A stretch of DNA of 64,000 bases from Streptomyces paradoxus (GTDB lineage Bacteria > Actinomycetota > Actinomycetes > Streptomycetales > Streptomycetaceae). Every line of letters begins with the position of its first letter. The first letter of the stretch is position 1. The stretch is from positions 124,001 through 188,000 of the forward strand of contig NZ_JACHGV010000005.1 of NCBI RefSeq assembly GCF_014202475.1. The letters are read 5' to 3'. Below, piece after piece: positions 16,233 through 24,763 of this stretch. The notes beneath the pieces were generated by a model. It searched no databases and was not told the DNA's origin. It saw only the letters and a list, made by a program, of their open reading frames with translations. Position numbers and translations under genes: made by a program.

Positions 16233-17891
16233 ATGGAGACCGAGTCGGAGCCCTACGTCCGTCTTGCGTCCCTGCGACAACTGCACCAGGTCATGGCCGA
16301 CATGAACACGGCCCGCAGCCTGGCGGACACACTGCAGACCGTCGCGGAGGGCGTCGTGGCGGCCCTCGGGTACGAGCTGGCGTGCGTGAACCTCGTACGG
16401 CCGGACGGCGACCTCGTCGTCGCCGCCTTCGCCGGGAACCCCGCCGCCGAGGCCCTCATCACCGGCCGTGTCGGCTCGCGCGAGTCCTGGGAACGCAGGC
16501 TGAGCATGGGCGAGCACTGGGGCGACCTGGTGTTCATACCGCACACCGAGGGCTGGGTCCTCGACGACGACGACGTCCCGCAGTGGTACACCGACGGCCC
16601 CGCCCCCCGCTTCGAGGACGAGTGGCACCCGGCCGACCGCCTCTTCGCCCCCATGTACGCGCCCGCCCCGAAGGGCAGCGGTACGTGCGGCGAGCTGATC
16701 GGCGTGCTCTCCGTGGACCGGCCGCGCAACGGCCGCCGGCCCGGAGCCTGGGGCCGCGAGGCCCTCCAGATGTACGCCTTCCAGGCCGCCATCGCCATCA
16801 GCAACGCCCGGCTGCGCGCCAACATGCAGCGCGCCCTCGTCCGGCTGGAGCGCGAGCAGCAGGCGCTGCGGGCGAGCGAGGAGAGCTTCCGGCAGGCCTT
16901 CGAGTACGCGCCGTCCGGCATGGCCATCGCCGAGATGGGCGGCGACCAGCACGGCCGGATCCTGCGCACCAACGACGCGCTGTGCCGGCTGCTGGGCCGC
17001 CCCGCCTCCGCGATGCGCCGCTACTCGTTCTCCGACCTGGTCCACCCCGAGGACATAGGCACCCTGCTGCGCACCTCGGCGGAGGGCGGGCGCGCGGAGC
17101 TCCGCCTCGGCCGCCGCGACGGCACGTACGTCTGGGTCAGCCTGCGCAACAGCGTGGTCGCGGACGCCGCCGACGGGCCCCGCTTCCTCCTCACCCACGT
17201 CGAGGACATCGAGGAGCGCAAGCGCCGCGAGCTCCAGCTCGCCCACCGCGCCTCGCACGACTCGCTCACCGGCCTGCCGAACTCCGCGGAGCTGCGCTCG
17301 CGGCTGTCCTCCCGGCTCTGTCAACGCGCGTCGTCCCCGCACACCGCCGTCGAGTCCGTCGACGCGGCCTACGGCCACCCCGCCTTCGACGTGGTCGGGC
17401 CCGGCTTCGACTTCCGGCAGGGCACCGAGCCGTACGAGGCCTACGACCACCACGTGCACACCGTCGCGCCGGACGGGAACCACGACGACGGCACCAAGGG
17501 GCTCGCGGTGCTCTTCTGCGACCTCGACGGCTTCAAGTCGATCAACGACCGGTTCGGGCACAACGCGGGTGACGCGGTTCTCATCGAGGTCGCCCGGCGG
17601 CTCAGCAACGGCGTCCGCGACGGGGACACGGTCGCCCGGCTCGGGGGTGACGAATTCGTCATCCTGGCCGACGGGCTCGGCCGCGCCGACGCCCAGGACC
17701 TCGCGGTCCGGCTGCGCAACGAGATCATTCAGCCCATCCGTGCCGAGGGGCGGGCCGTCCGGGTGGGCGCCAGCTTCGGCATCGGATGGGCACACTGTGG
17801 AATGACGGCGGACGAAGTGTTGAAATCCGCTGACGAGCGGATGTACGTCGAGAAACGATCTCGTCCCAAACAACACAGACGCGCCGGGTGA
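16233..17891 (+). CDS. cdgB: Diguanylate cyclase CdgB-like (GAF-PAS-GGDEF)
   Basis: The 552-residue protein has a GAF domain (about 1-190), a PAS domain beginning RASEESFRQAFEYAPSGMAI, and a GGDEF domain with intact catalytic VARLGGDEFVIL and an inhibitory I-site RDGD five residues before it. It should make cyclic-di-GMP from GTP in the cytoplasm, the signal that lets BldD repress sporulation genes. An insertion of about 60-70 residues separates LTGLPN from LFCDLDGFKSIND. ATG 16233 was chosen for the GGGAGG seven bases upstream; GTG 16158 would add 25 residues but lacks a ribosome site. Architecture and neighbourhood match S. coelicolor CdgB. Confidence 0.9.
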   Translation: METESEPYVRLASLRQLHQVMADMNTARSLADTLQTVAEGVVAALGYELACVNLVRPDGDLVVAAFAGNPAAEALITGRVGSRESWERRLSMGEHWGDLVFIPHTEGWVLDDDDVPQWYTDGPAPRFEDEWHPADRLFAPMYAPAPKGSGTCGELIGVLSVDRPRNGRRPGAWGREALQMYAFQAAIAISNARLRANMQRALVRLEREQQALRASEESFRQAFEYAPSGMAIAEMGGDQHGRILRTNDALCRLLGRPASAMRRYSFSDLVHPEDIGTLLRTSAEGGRAELRLGRRDGTYVWVSLRNSVVADAADGPRFLLTHVEDIEERKRRELQLAHRASHDSLTGLPNSAELRSRLSSRLCQRASSPHTAVESVDAAYGHPAFDVVGPGFDFRQGTEPYEAYDHHVHTVAPDGNHDDGTKGLAVLFCDLDGFKSINDRFGHNAGDAVLIEVARRLSNGVRDGDTVARLGGDEFVILADGLGRADAQDLAVRLRNEIIQPIRAEGRAVRVGASFGIGWAHCGMTADEVLKSADERMYVEKRSRPKQHRRAG

Positions 17892-18008
17892 AGCCCAGGT
17901 CAGTGAGTTGATGCGGTCTGAGTCACCCGTTTGGGTCTCTGGGAGCGGGTAGGCTCGCTTACTCACCCGTGTACCGCATGCACCGCACCTGACTGAGGAG
18001 ACCAAGGG

Positions 18009-18941
18009 ATGACGCCCGGCAACAACGGCGCGAGCACGCCCGAGGACGACGACCCGTTCGGCTATCTCTACGCCGACGGGCAGGCCAACGGAGCCCAGCC
18101 GCCGTCCGGGGGCTACGGCTACCCGAACTCGGTCAACCGGGTGCGCGCGGTCGGCACGCGCCAGTACGGCCAGCAGCCGCAGAACACCCAGACGGCGCCG
18201 TACGGCCAGGTCCCGCAGCAGGGCACGTACAGCCAGCCGAACGCGCACTACGCCGCGCCGGAGACGCTGCCGGGCGGCGCGCAGACCGCGCAGCACGCGA
18301 CCCCGGCGGGCGGCGGCGGCCGGGGTGGCCGCGGCCCCAACACCAAGGGCCTGCTGATCGGCTCGATCGCGGTGGTCGCCGCGGTGGTGATCGGCATCGG
18401 CGTGGTCATGCTGGGCGGCGACAAGGACAAGGACGACGCGTCCGACAAGGTGGGCACGAGCCCGACCCAGTCCGAGGAGTCGAAGCCGAGCCCTTCGACC
18501 ACGAAGGCCGGGGCGGCCCAGCAGGAGCTCCCCGAGACCGACGCGAAGGCCCTGCGGCTCAGCCCCGGCATGACGACGGCGTCGGAATTCAAGGGCGCCA
18601 AGGCCGACGGCGGGGTCTATGTGACGGGCTTCAACCAGGTCGGTGCCAAGGTGACCTGGACGGTCGACGGCATCGAGAAGGCCGGCAGCTACCGCCTCTA
18701 CGTGCGCTACGGCATCCCGGGCGTGGACGCCAATGCCACGCTGGTGGTCAACGGCGACACCCAGGACCGGCCCGTCAACATGAAGAACTTCGGCGGTCTG
18801 CCCAAGGGCGACTGGGACAAGGGCTGGCAGGAGACGTGGTCCAACGTCAACCTGACCAAGGGCACCAACACGATCGAGATCGCCTGCAACGAGGGCAACC
18901 AGTGTGACGCGGTCCTCGACCAGCTCTGGCTGCAGAAGTGA
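18009..18941 (+). CDS. Membrane-anchored protein with carbohydrate-binding (CBM35-like) ectodomain
   Basis: The 310-residue protein begins with about 110 residues rich in Gln, Gly, Tyr and Pro (cytoplasmic), then one membrane helix (LLIGSIAVVAAVVIGIGVVML), an acidic Lys/Asp linker, a Ser/Pro-rich stalk and a C-terminal beta domain. The last part (YVTGFNQVGAKVTWTVDGIE, AGSYRLYVRYGIPG, TNTIEIACNEGN) resembles carbohydrate-binding modules of the CBM35/CBM6 class, with two close Cys. It probably binds a cell-wall or extracellular glycan. ATG 18009 is preceded by GAGGAG. It follows cdgB by 117 bp on the same strand. Confidence 0.78.
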   Translation: MTPGNNGASTPEDDDPFGYLYADGQANGAQPPSGGYGYPNSVNRVRAVGTRQYGQQPQNTQTAPYGQVPQQGTYSQPNAHYAAPETLPGGAQTAQHATPAGGGGRGGRGPNTKGLLIGSIAVVAAVVIGIGVVMLGGDKDKDDASDKVGTSPTQSEESKPSPSTTKAGAAQQELPETDAKALRLSPGMTTASEFKGAKADGGVYVTGFNQVGAKVTWTVDGIEKAGSYRLYVRYGIPGVDANATLVVNGDTQDRPVNMKNFGGLPKGDWDKGWQETWSNVNLTKGTNTIEIACNEGNQCDAVLDQLWLQK

Positions 18942-18950
18942 CTGCTCCGC

Positions 18951-19880
18951 TCACGCCGCGCTGACCTCCCCCGACACCGTCACCCTCGCCAGCAGCTCCT
19001 CGTACACCCCCCGGTCGAACTCCCCGGCCACCGGTGCCCGCACCGTCGCTGCCGCCAGGGCCGTTGCCCGGGCCAGGCGGTCCGGCCAGGGGAGGTGTTC
19101 CACCAGACCCGAGAGCAGGCCTGCCACTGCCGCGTCGCCCGCGCCTGTGGGGTTGCCCCGTACGGGCGTCGGTGGGGTCGCTCGCCAGCGGCCCTCTCGG
19201 GTGGCGGCGAGGAGGCCATCGGGGCCGAGGGAGGCGACCACCGCGCCCGCGCCCCGGCGGCGGGCGTCCTGGGTGGCGCGCAGCGGTTCGTGGGAGCCGG
19301 TCAGCTCCGCCAGTTCGTCGGCGTTCGGCTTGATGATGTCCGGGCGGGCCGCGACGCCCCGGCGCAGCGGCTCGCCGCTGGTGTCCAGGAGGACCGGGAT
19401 CCCGGCGGACCTGGCCGTCCGGACCAGGCCCGCGTACGCGCCCACCGGCACGCCCGGCGGCAGGCTGCCGCACAGGGCCACCGCCGACGCGGCAGCCAGC
19501 AGGTCCCCGTAGGCCTCCTGGAACGCCGACCACTCGCCGGGCGTGACCATCGGGCCCGGTTCGTTCAGCTGGGTGGTGTCGCCGGTGCGCTCGTCGACCA
19601 CGGCGACCGTGCGGCGGGTCGCGCCCGCGAGGGGGACCAGCGCGTCCACCACGCCCGGTACCGCCGCGAGCTTCTCCCGCACGACCCGGCCCGTCGCCCC
19701 GCCCGTGAACCCCGTCACCGTCACCTCGTGCCCGAGGGCCGCGAGCACCCGGGCCACGTTGACGCCCTTGCCGCCGGGGCGCTCCGTCACCTCGGAGACG
19801 CGGTGCGAGGCGTGCGGCCTGAGGGACCGTACGCGGTAGGTGATGTCGAGAGCGGTGTTCAGCGTGACCGTGAGGATCAC
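18951..19880 (-). CDS. PfkB-family hexose kinase, 1-phosphofructokinase type
   Basis: The 309-residue protein has the ribokinase-fold signatures: TLNTALDITYRV, ERPGGKGVNVARVLAALG near the N-terminus, and the C-terminal NPTGAGDAAVAG with the catalytic Asp. It is closest to the 1-phosphofructokinase/tagatose-6-phosphate kinase branch. Lying next to nagK-nagA it could act on an aminosugar-derived phosphate, but that is only context. GTG 19880 was chosen because homology begins at once (ILTVTLN) and GGGGGAGG lies upstream. The nagA terminator separates it from the nag operon. Confidence 0.85.
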   Translation of the reverse strand: MILTVTLNTALDITYRVRSLRPHASHRVSEVTERPGGKGVNVARVLAALGHEVTVTGFTGGATGRVVREKLAAVPGVVDALVPLAGATRRTVAVVDERTGDTTQLNEPGPMVTPGEWSAFQEAYGDLLAAASAVALCGSLPPGVPVGAYAGLVRTARSAGIPVLLDTSGEPLRRGVAARPDIIKPNADELAELTGSHEPLRATQDARRRGAGAVVASLGPDGLLAATREGRWRATPPTPVRGNPTGAGDAAVAGLLSGLVEHLPWPDRLARATALAAATVRAPVAGEFDRGVYEELLARVTVSGEVSAA

Positions 19881-19942
19881 CTGGGCCGACCTCCCCCGAT
19901 GTGCTTGCCGACATGAACGTGCAGGTAGCCCGATCATGCCAA

Positions 19943-19985
19943 AGAGACGGCGGCCGGCCCAGTCCTGGAGTCGGCCACCGTCTCT
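19943..19985 (-). terminator. Terminator of the nagK-nagA operon
   Basis: Arms 19943-19956 and 19972-19985 pair over 14 bp with one mismatch. On the minus strand the hairpin is followed by TTTGGC. It lies 16 bp after the nagA stop codon. Confidence 0.75.
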
Positions 19986-20000
19986 CGACTGGGGGATGGA

Positions 20001-21212
20001 TCAGCCCAGTTGGGGACCGACCACCCATTCACCCCGGCGCATCACGCCCTTCAACTCGTACGCGGAGTCCAGGATCAGCAGGTCGGCGTATTTTCCGGGC
20101 TCCAGTGAGCCGATCGTGTCGGCCATGCCGAGCAGTCGGGCCGGGGTGGCGGACAGGGCCGTCACCGCGTCCTCGACGGACAGGCCGTCGACCGTGACCG
20201 CCCGCTTGAAGGCGCGGTCCAGCGTGAGGGTCGAGCCGGCGATCGTGCCGTCCTCCACCAGCCGGGCCACGCCGTCCGCGACCTCCACCTCCAGCGGGCC
20301 CAGCCAGTAGCGTCCGTCGCCGAAACCGGCCGCGTCCATCGCGTCCGTGATGAACGCGACGCGGTCCGCGCCCGCGTGGTGGAACGCCAGTTGCAGCGCG
20401 GCGGGGTGCAGGTGTGTGCCGTCGTTGATCAGCTCGACGGTGACCCGGTCGTCCTCCAGGAGGGCGGCGATCGGGCCGGGGGAGCGGTGGCCGAGCGGCG
20501 GCATCGCGTTGAAGAGGTGCGTGGCGACGGTGGCGCCCGCGTCGATGGCCTCGACCGTCTGCTCGTACGTGGCGTCCGTGTGGCCGATCGCCGCGATCAC
20601 GCCGTGGTCGGCGAGGAGGCGTACGGAGTCCAGGCCGCCGGGGAGTTCGGTGGCCAGCGTGAGCATCCTGGCCTGGCCCCGGGCCGCGTCGATCAGCTTG
20701 CGGACGTCCGCGGGGTGGGGGTCGCGCAGGAGGGCCTCGGAGTGGGCGCCCTTGCGGCAGGGGGAGATGAACGGCCCCTCGAAGTGGACGCCGGCGATCT
20801 CGCCCTGTTCGGCGAGTTCGCTCAGCAGGCCGGCGCGCCGGGTGAGGAAGTCCATGTCGCCGGTGACGGTGGAGGCGACCAGGGTGGTCGTGCCGTGCAG
20901 GCGGTGGGTGTGGATGCCCTTGAGGATGTCGTCGACCGAGCCGGAGGTGAAGGAGGCTCCGCCGCCGCCGTGGTTGTGCAGGTCGACGAAGCCGGGGATC
21001 ACGTAGTGGTCTGTTACGTCGATGACCTGGGCGTTTTCGGGGACGGTGGGGGCGATGCGGGTGCCGTGGACGGCCAGGCGGCCGTTTTTGACGGTGCCGG
21101 TGGGGAGTACCACTGTCGCGCCGGTGAGGACCGTGGGGGTTCCCGATGTTGCGGGGTGCGGGTGATTCGTGGCTGGTAGCGCAGTTCCCCGCGCCCCTGG
21201 GGCATCGGTCAT
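20001..21212 (-). CDS. nagA: N-acetylglucosamine-6-phosphate deacetylase NagA
   Basis: The 403-residue protein is an amidohydrolase with HxH-type metal site (VIPGFVDLHNHGGGG), the glutamate motif GVHFEGPFISP, HTDAT, HLFNAMPPLGHR and the catalytic Asp in FITDAMDAAG. It converts GlcNAc-6-P to glucosamine-6-P and acetate. ATG 21212 overlaps the nagK stop (TGATG, 1-nt overlap), showing coupling. The first about 25 residues (TDAPGARGTALPATNHPHPA) are encoded by a copy of the genome-wide dispersed repeat, so the N-terminus is recent and probably floppy; ordered homology starts at TVLTGATVVLPTG. Confidence 0.93.
   Translation of the reverse strand: MTDAPGARGTALPATNHPHPATSGTPTVLTGATVVLPTGTVKNGRLAVHGTRIAPTVPENAQVIDVTDHYVIPGFVDLHNHGGGGASFTSGSVDDILKGIHTHRLHGTTTLVASTVTGDMDFLTRRAGLLSELAEQGEIAGVHFEGPFISPCRKGAHSEALLRDPHPADVRKLIDAARGQARMLTLATELPGGLDSVRLLADHGVIAAIGHTDATYEQTVEAIDAGATVATHLFNAMPPLGHRSPGPIAALLEDDRVTVELINDGTHLHPAALQLAFHHAGADRVAFITDAMDAAGFGDGRYWLGPLEVEVADGVARLVEDGTIAGSTLTLDRAFKRAVTVDGLSVEDAVTALSATPARLLGMADTIGSLEPGKYADLLILDSAYELKGVMRRGEWVVGPQLG
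21151..21202 (-). repeat. Dispersed repeat copy inside the 5' end of nagA
   Basis: On the minus strand it reads GGGGCGCGGGGAACTGCGCT and continues into the CACCCGCACCCCGC end of the element. It shares this arrangement with the copies near 23844 and 28794. Here the element is translated in frame. Confidence 0.75.
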
Positions 21213-22153
21213 CAGGGCGTTACCTCCATGCGGTCGGTCGATGCCAGAAGATCCCAGGCCAGTAGACCCGCCCCGAGACAACCTGCACTGTCACCGAGCG
21301 CCGCCGGTACGAGTGTCGGCTGTTTCTGGAAGGTGATGCGGCGGCCGATGGCCTCACGCAGGGGTGCGAACAACGTCTCTCCCGCCTCCGCCAGCCCGCC
21401 GCCGATGATCAGAGTGCGGGGGTCCAGCAACGTCAGGGCCGTGACCAGGCCGTCGGCCAGAGCGTCCACCGCCTGCTGCCAGACCGCCCCCGCCTTCGGG
21501 TCGCCGGAGTCCACCGCTTTCGCGCAGTCCGCCGCGTCCGCGTCCGGGTCGCCGGAGGCCGTGGCCCAGGCCTCGCTGACGGCCGCCGCCGAGGCGAAGC
21601 GCTCCAGGCAGCCGCGCTGTCCGCACGGGCAGGGGGATCCGCCGGGGCGTACGACGATGTGGCCGATCTCGCCCGCGAAGCCGTGCGCGCCCGCCTCGAC
21701 CCGGCCGTCGACGCCGATGGCACCCGCGATGCCGGTGCCCAGGGCCACGAACAGGAACCGGTCCGCGCCCCGGCCCGCACCGACCCGGCCCTCGGCGAGG
21801 CCGCCGGTGCGCACGTCGTGGCCGAGGGCGACCGGGACGCCCAGCCGCTGCGTCAGCAGGTCGCGCAGGGGGACGTCACGCCAGCCGAGGTTCGCCGCGT
21901 ATACGGCGACGCCCTGTGCCTCGTCGACGATGCCGGGGACGGCCACGCCGGCGGCGGACGCGGGCTGGCCGAAGTGCTCGGCGCCGTAGGCGTGCAGCTC
22001 GGCGGCGAAGCCGAGGATGCCCGCGACGACGGCGTCCGGCCCCTGGGCGCGTCCGGTGGCCCGGCGGGCCCGGTGCAGCACCTCGCCCCCCGGTCCGGCC
22101 AGGGCGGCCTTCATTCCGGTGCCGCCCACGTCGAGGGCGATGACATGTCTCAC
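21212..22153 (-). CDS. nagK: ROK-family N-acetylglucosamine kinase NagK
   Basis: The 313-residue protein has the ATP-binding start (VIALDVGGTGMKAALAGPGG), ROK signature with GEIGHIVV, and the zinc motif CPCGQRGCLERFAS typical of ROK sugar kinases. Phosphorylation of GlcNAc is inferred from its coupling to nagA and from the known S. coelicolor nagKA operon. It has no HTH, so it is a kinase and not a ROK repressor. ATG 22153 is the family start. DasR-like sites lie 28-62 bp upstream. Confidence 0.9.
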   Translation of the reverse strand: MRHVIALDVGGTGMKAALAGPGGEVLHRARRATGRAQGPDAVVAGILGFAAELHAYGAEHFGQPASAAGVAVPGIVDEAQGVAVYAANLGWRDVPLRDLLTQRLGVPVALGHDVRTGGLAEGRVGAGRGADRFLFVALGTGIAGAIGVDGRVEAGAHGFAGEIGHIVVRPGGSPCPCGQRGCLERFASAAAVSEAWATASGDPDADAADCAKAVDSGDPKAGAVWQQAVDALADGLVTALTLLDPRTLIIGGGLAEAGETLFAPLREAIGRRITFQKQPTLVPAALGDSAGCLGAGLLAWDLLASTDRMEVTP

Positions 22154-22180
22154 GGAACCAGTGTGACCCGGGGACCCACA

Positions 22181-22196
22181 AGAGGTCTAGTCCACT
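22181..22196. promoter_or_regulatory. DasR-responsive element (dre), site 1
   Basis: AGAGGTCTAGTCCACT matches the dre core TGGTCTAGACCA at 10 of 12 positions. It lies 28 bp before the nagK start. Confidence 0.7.
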
Positions 22197-22199
22197 CGC

Positions 22200-22215
22200 G
22201 TGGTGTAGACCTTAT
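22200..22215. promoter_or_regulatory. DasR-responsive element (dre), site 2
   Basis: GTGGTGTAGACCTTAT matches the dre core at 10 of 12 positions. It lies 56 bp before the binding-protein gene and 4 bp from site 1. Confidence 0.65.
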
Positions 22216-22270
22216 TCCGGATATCGAAAAGTTTCAGAGGCGGCGACGCCAGGGTTGGGGAAGAACAGCG

Positions 22271-23539
22271 GTGCAGCGGCGGCGAATGGCAGGGACGATC
22301 GCGGCGGTGTCCGCACTGGGCATGACGGCGGTTCTCGGCGGCTGCGGCGTCACGGGCGGCTCGGGGGACGTGACGCTCAAACTGGTCGCCGCCGACTACG
22401 GCGACAGCGCGGCCAACAGCTCGAAGAAGTACTGGGACAAGCTCGCCGACGAGTACGAGGCCGATCACCCCGGCGTCACGATCGACGTCAGCGTCTACTC
22501 CTGGAACGACGTCGACCGCAAGGTCAGGGAGATGGTCGCCGCCGGTGACCCGCCGGACATGGCCCAGATCGGCGCCTACGCCGACTACGCGGCCAAGAAC
22601 CAGCTCTACAAGGCCGACGACCTGCTCTCCATACCCGTGCAGGCCGACTTCGTCGGGCAGCTGGCCTCCGCGGGCCAGGTGAAGGGCGTGCAGTACGGGA
22701 TGCCGTTCGCCGCCTCCACCCGCGTCCTCTTCTACAACAAGACCCTCTTCGCCAAGGCCGGCATCACCCCGCCCGAGTCCTGGGACGACCTGGCCGAGGA
22801 CGCCGAGGCGCTCAAGGCCGAGGGTGTGAAGTACCCGTACGCGCTGCCGCTCGGCCCGGAGGAGGCGCAGGCCGAGACCATGCAGTGGATGCTCAGCGGC
22901 GGGGGCGGCTACACCGACAGCGTCGACAGCTACGGCATCGACTCCCCGGAGAACATCGACACCTTCTCCTGGCTGAAGAACGACCTGGTCGGCAAGGACC
23001 TGACCGGGCCGGTCGCGCCGGGCGAGCTGAACCGGGCCGCGGCGTTCGCCGCGTTCGCCAAGGGCCAGGTCGGCATGCTCAACGGCCACCCCTCGCTGAT
23101 GAAGATCGCCGAGAGCAAGGGCGTGAAGTACGGCATGGTGCCCATGCCGGGCAAGGGGGGCCCGAGCAAGTCGACGCTCGGTGTGGCCGACTGGATGACG
23201 GCCTTCCGCGAGAACGGCCACCGCGACCAGATCGGCGACTTCCTCGACTTCGTCTACAGCGAGAAGAACGTGCTGGCCTTCTCCCGTGAGTACGACCTGC
23301 TGCCGGTCACCTCCTCCGCGTCCACCACCATGGCCGCCTCCGAGGAGGACCGGCACCTCAGGCCGTTCCTGGAGGAGCTGCTGGCCTCCGAGCTCTACCC
23401 GGTCGGCAAGACCTCCTGGGCCGATGTCAGCGCCCTGGTCAAGCAGCAGATCGGCAAGGCCGTCGCGCCCGGCGGCAGCCCCTCGGGCGTCCTCGGCCAC
23501 CTCCAGGCGGCGGCGGGCCGGGCGGAGAGCGCGGAGTAG
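22271..23539 (+). CDS. Orphan ABC sugar-binding lipoprotein
   Basis: The 422-residue precursor has a lipoprotein signal (AAVSALGMTAVLGGCGV, lipobox LGGC) and a family-1 solute-binding fold: LKLVAADYGDSAAN, EADHPGVTIDVSVYSWND, the LFYNKTLFAKAGITPPESWD motif and the GKGQ-type segment FAKGQVGMLNGHPSLMKI. It would capture a sugar outside the membrane. No permease genes adjoin it, so it must share permeases elsewhere and probably the MsiK ATPase. The divergent nagK-nagA operon and two dre-like sites point to an aminosugar ligand. GTG 22271 is used with GGGGAAGA upstream; ATG 22286 is possible. Confidence 0.88.
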   Translation: MQRRRMAGTIAAVSALGMTAVLGGCGVTGGSGDVTLKLVAADYGDSAANSSKKYWDKLADEYEADHPGVTIDVSVYSWNDVDRKVREMVAAGDPPDMAQIGAYADYAAKNQLYKADDLLSIPVQADFVGQLASAGQVKGVQYGMPFAASTRVLFYNKTLFAKAGITPPESWDDLAEDAEALKAEGVKYPYALPLGPEEAQAETMQWMLSGGGGYTDSVDSYGIDSPENIDTFSWLKNDLVGKDLTGPVAPGELNRAAAFAAFAKGQVGMLNGHPSLMKIAESKGVKYGMVPMPGKGGPSKSTLGVADWMTAFRENGHRDQIGDFLDFVYSEKNVLAFSREYDLLPVTSSASTTMAASEEDRHLRPFLEELLASELYPVGKTSWADVSALVKQQIGKAVAPGGSPSGVLGHLQAAAGRAESAE

Positions 23540-23574
23540 CTCCGCTGTCGGTGGCAGGGGTTACGGTGCCGGGC

Positions 23575-23820
23575 ATGGACGAGGACACGGGTGAGCAGGG
23601 GCTGGGGCGCCGGGAGCGGGACATCCTCGCGCTCGAACGCCGGGGCTTCTCCGGCCCGGGCGTGAAGGAACGGGCCATACGCGAGGAGCTGGGGCTCGCC
23701 CCTGTGCGGTACTACCAGCTTCTCAATGCCCTGCTGGATGACGCTCGGGCGTTGGAGCATGATCCGGTGACGGTGAACCGGCTGCGGCGTGTCCGGGAGA
23801 CGCGTCGGTCGGAGCGCTGA
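23575..23820 (+). CDS. DUF3263 protein (small putative DNA-binding)
   Basis: The 81-residue protein contains LGRRERDILALERRGF, KERAIREELGLAPVRYYQLL and NALLDDARALEHDPVTVNRL, a compact helical domain resembling an HTH that occurs widely in actinobacteria as DUF3263. Function is unknown, although the helical pattern suggests nucleic-acid binding. ATG 23575 was chosen because the acidic N-terminus of the family starts here. It follows the binding-protein gene by 35 bp on the same strand and may be co-transcribed. Confidence 0.78.
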   Translation: MDEDTGEQGLGRRERDILALERRGFSGPGVKERAIREELGLAPVRYYQLLNALLDDARALEHDPVTVNRLRRVRETRRSER

Positions 23821-23843
23821 GGACCGTAGGGCTTTCTGCCGTG

Positions 23844-23923
23844 GCGGGGTGCGGGTGCGTTGTGGTTGATCGCGCCCCGCGGCGGAGCCGCATATCGATG
23901 CTGCCCCGCGCCCCTATGGGGCG
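23844..23923 (-). repeat. Dispersed repeat, long variant with internal hairpin
   Basis: It shares GCGGGGTGCGGGTG and CCCCGCGCCCCT ends with the other copies, but the centre is replaced by CGCGGCGGAGCCGCATATCG, which forms its own small stem (GCGGC/GCCGC). It fills the gap between the convergent DUF3263 and otsB genes. Confidence 0.7.
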
Positions 23924-23929
23924 CGACCC

Positions 23930-24757
23930 TCAGCCGATCAGATTCGCCAGCGAGGCCAGGAGCTCTACGACGCCCTCCGGGCCGTCCACCACCACGTCCG
24001 CCCGTTCGCTGAGCTCGGTCACCTCGTCGCTGCCGCTGCACACCAGCAGGCCCGGGGTGCCGGATGTGCGGAGGGTGTCGACGGCGGAGTAGGCGGGCAG
24101 GTCGCCCAGGTCGTCGCCGCCGTAGAGGACGGATCCGGCGCCGATCTCCCGGGCGAAGCCGGTCAGGGCGACGCCCTTGTCCATGCCCGGCGGGCGCAGT
24201 TCGAGGACCATGCGGCCGGGCTCCACGATCAGGCCGTGCCGGGTCGCCAGGCCGGTGAGCGGCTCGCGCAGGGCCTCGAAGGCGGCCTGCGGGTCGGCGG
24301 CCCGGCGGGTGTGCACGGCCACCGCCCGGCCCTTGTCCTCGACCCAGGTCCCGCTCCCTTCGAGCAGCCCGGGCAGCTCGGCACGGACGGCGTCGACGCC
24401 GGGGTGCGGGTCGGGGGCGGTGACCTTGCCGCTGCGGGCGTCCCACCGCTCGGCGCCGTAGTGCCCGAGGACGACCAGGTGCTCAAGACCGGGCACGTCC
24501 GCGAAGCCGCCGTTGCGCACGGCGACCTCGGCCGGCCGGCCGGTGATCACCGCGACGGCGGCGACCTTCGGGGCGAGCGCCACCAGCGCGCCCAGCGCCT
24601 CCGGATGGGCCCGGGCCAGCTCCGGATCGGCGACGATCGGCGCGAGCGTCCCGTCGAAGTCCAGCGCGACCAGCGCCTTGCCGGGGTCGGCGAGCAGGGC
24701 GGCGAGCCCGTCCTCGCCGGCCTTCGTGACAGGCGCGGGCAGCCCGTTCGCGTTCAT
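23930..24757 (-). CDS. otsB: Trehalose-6-phosphate phosphatase
   Basis: The 275-residue protein is a HAD phosphatase with motif I LVALDFDGTLAPIVADPE (DxDGT), motif II VAVITGRP, and the C-terminal SVLYGGDDLGDLPAYS with the metal-binding Asp pair. This is the OtsB pattern, releasing trehalose from trehalose-6-phosphate. ATG 24757 lies 6 bp after the otsA stop, so the two are translated from one message. Trehalose serves as compatible solute and spore reserve in Streptomyces. Confidence 0.92.
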   Translation of the reverse strand: MNANGLPAPVTKAGEDGLAALLADPGKALVALDFDGTLAPIVADPELARAHPEALGALVALAPKVAAVAVITGRPAEVAVRNGGFADVPGLEHLVVLGHYGAERWDARSGKVTAPDPHPGVDAVRAELPGLLEGSGTWVEDKGRAVAVHTRRAADPQAAFEALREPLTGLATRHGLIVEPGRMVLELRPPGMDKGVALTGFAREIGAGSVLYGGDDLGDLPAYSAVDTLRTSGTPGLLVCSGSDEVTELSERADVVVDGPEGVVELLASLANLIG

Positions 24758-24763
24758 CGCCGC

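Noticed and set aside
16155-18296. A 713-codon minus-strand frame antisense to cdgB
   Set aside because: It has no domain and mirrors third-position GC bias of the real gene.
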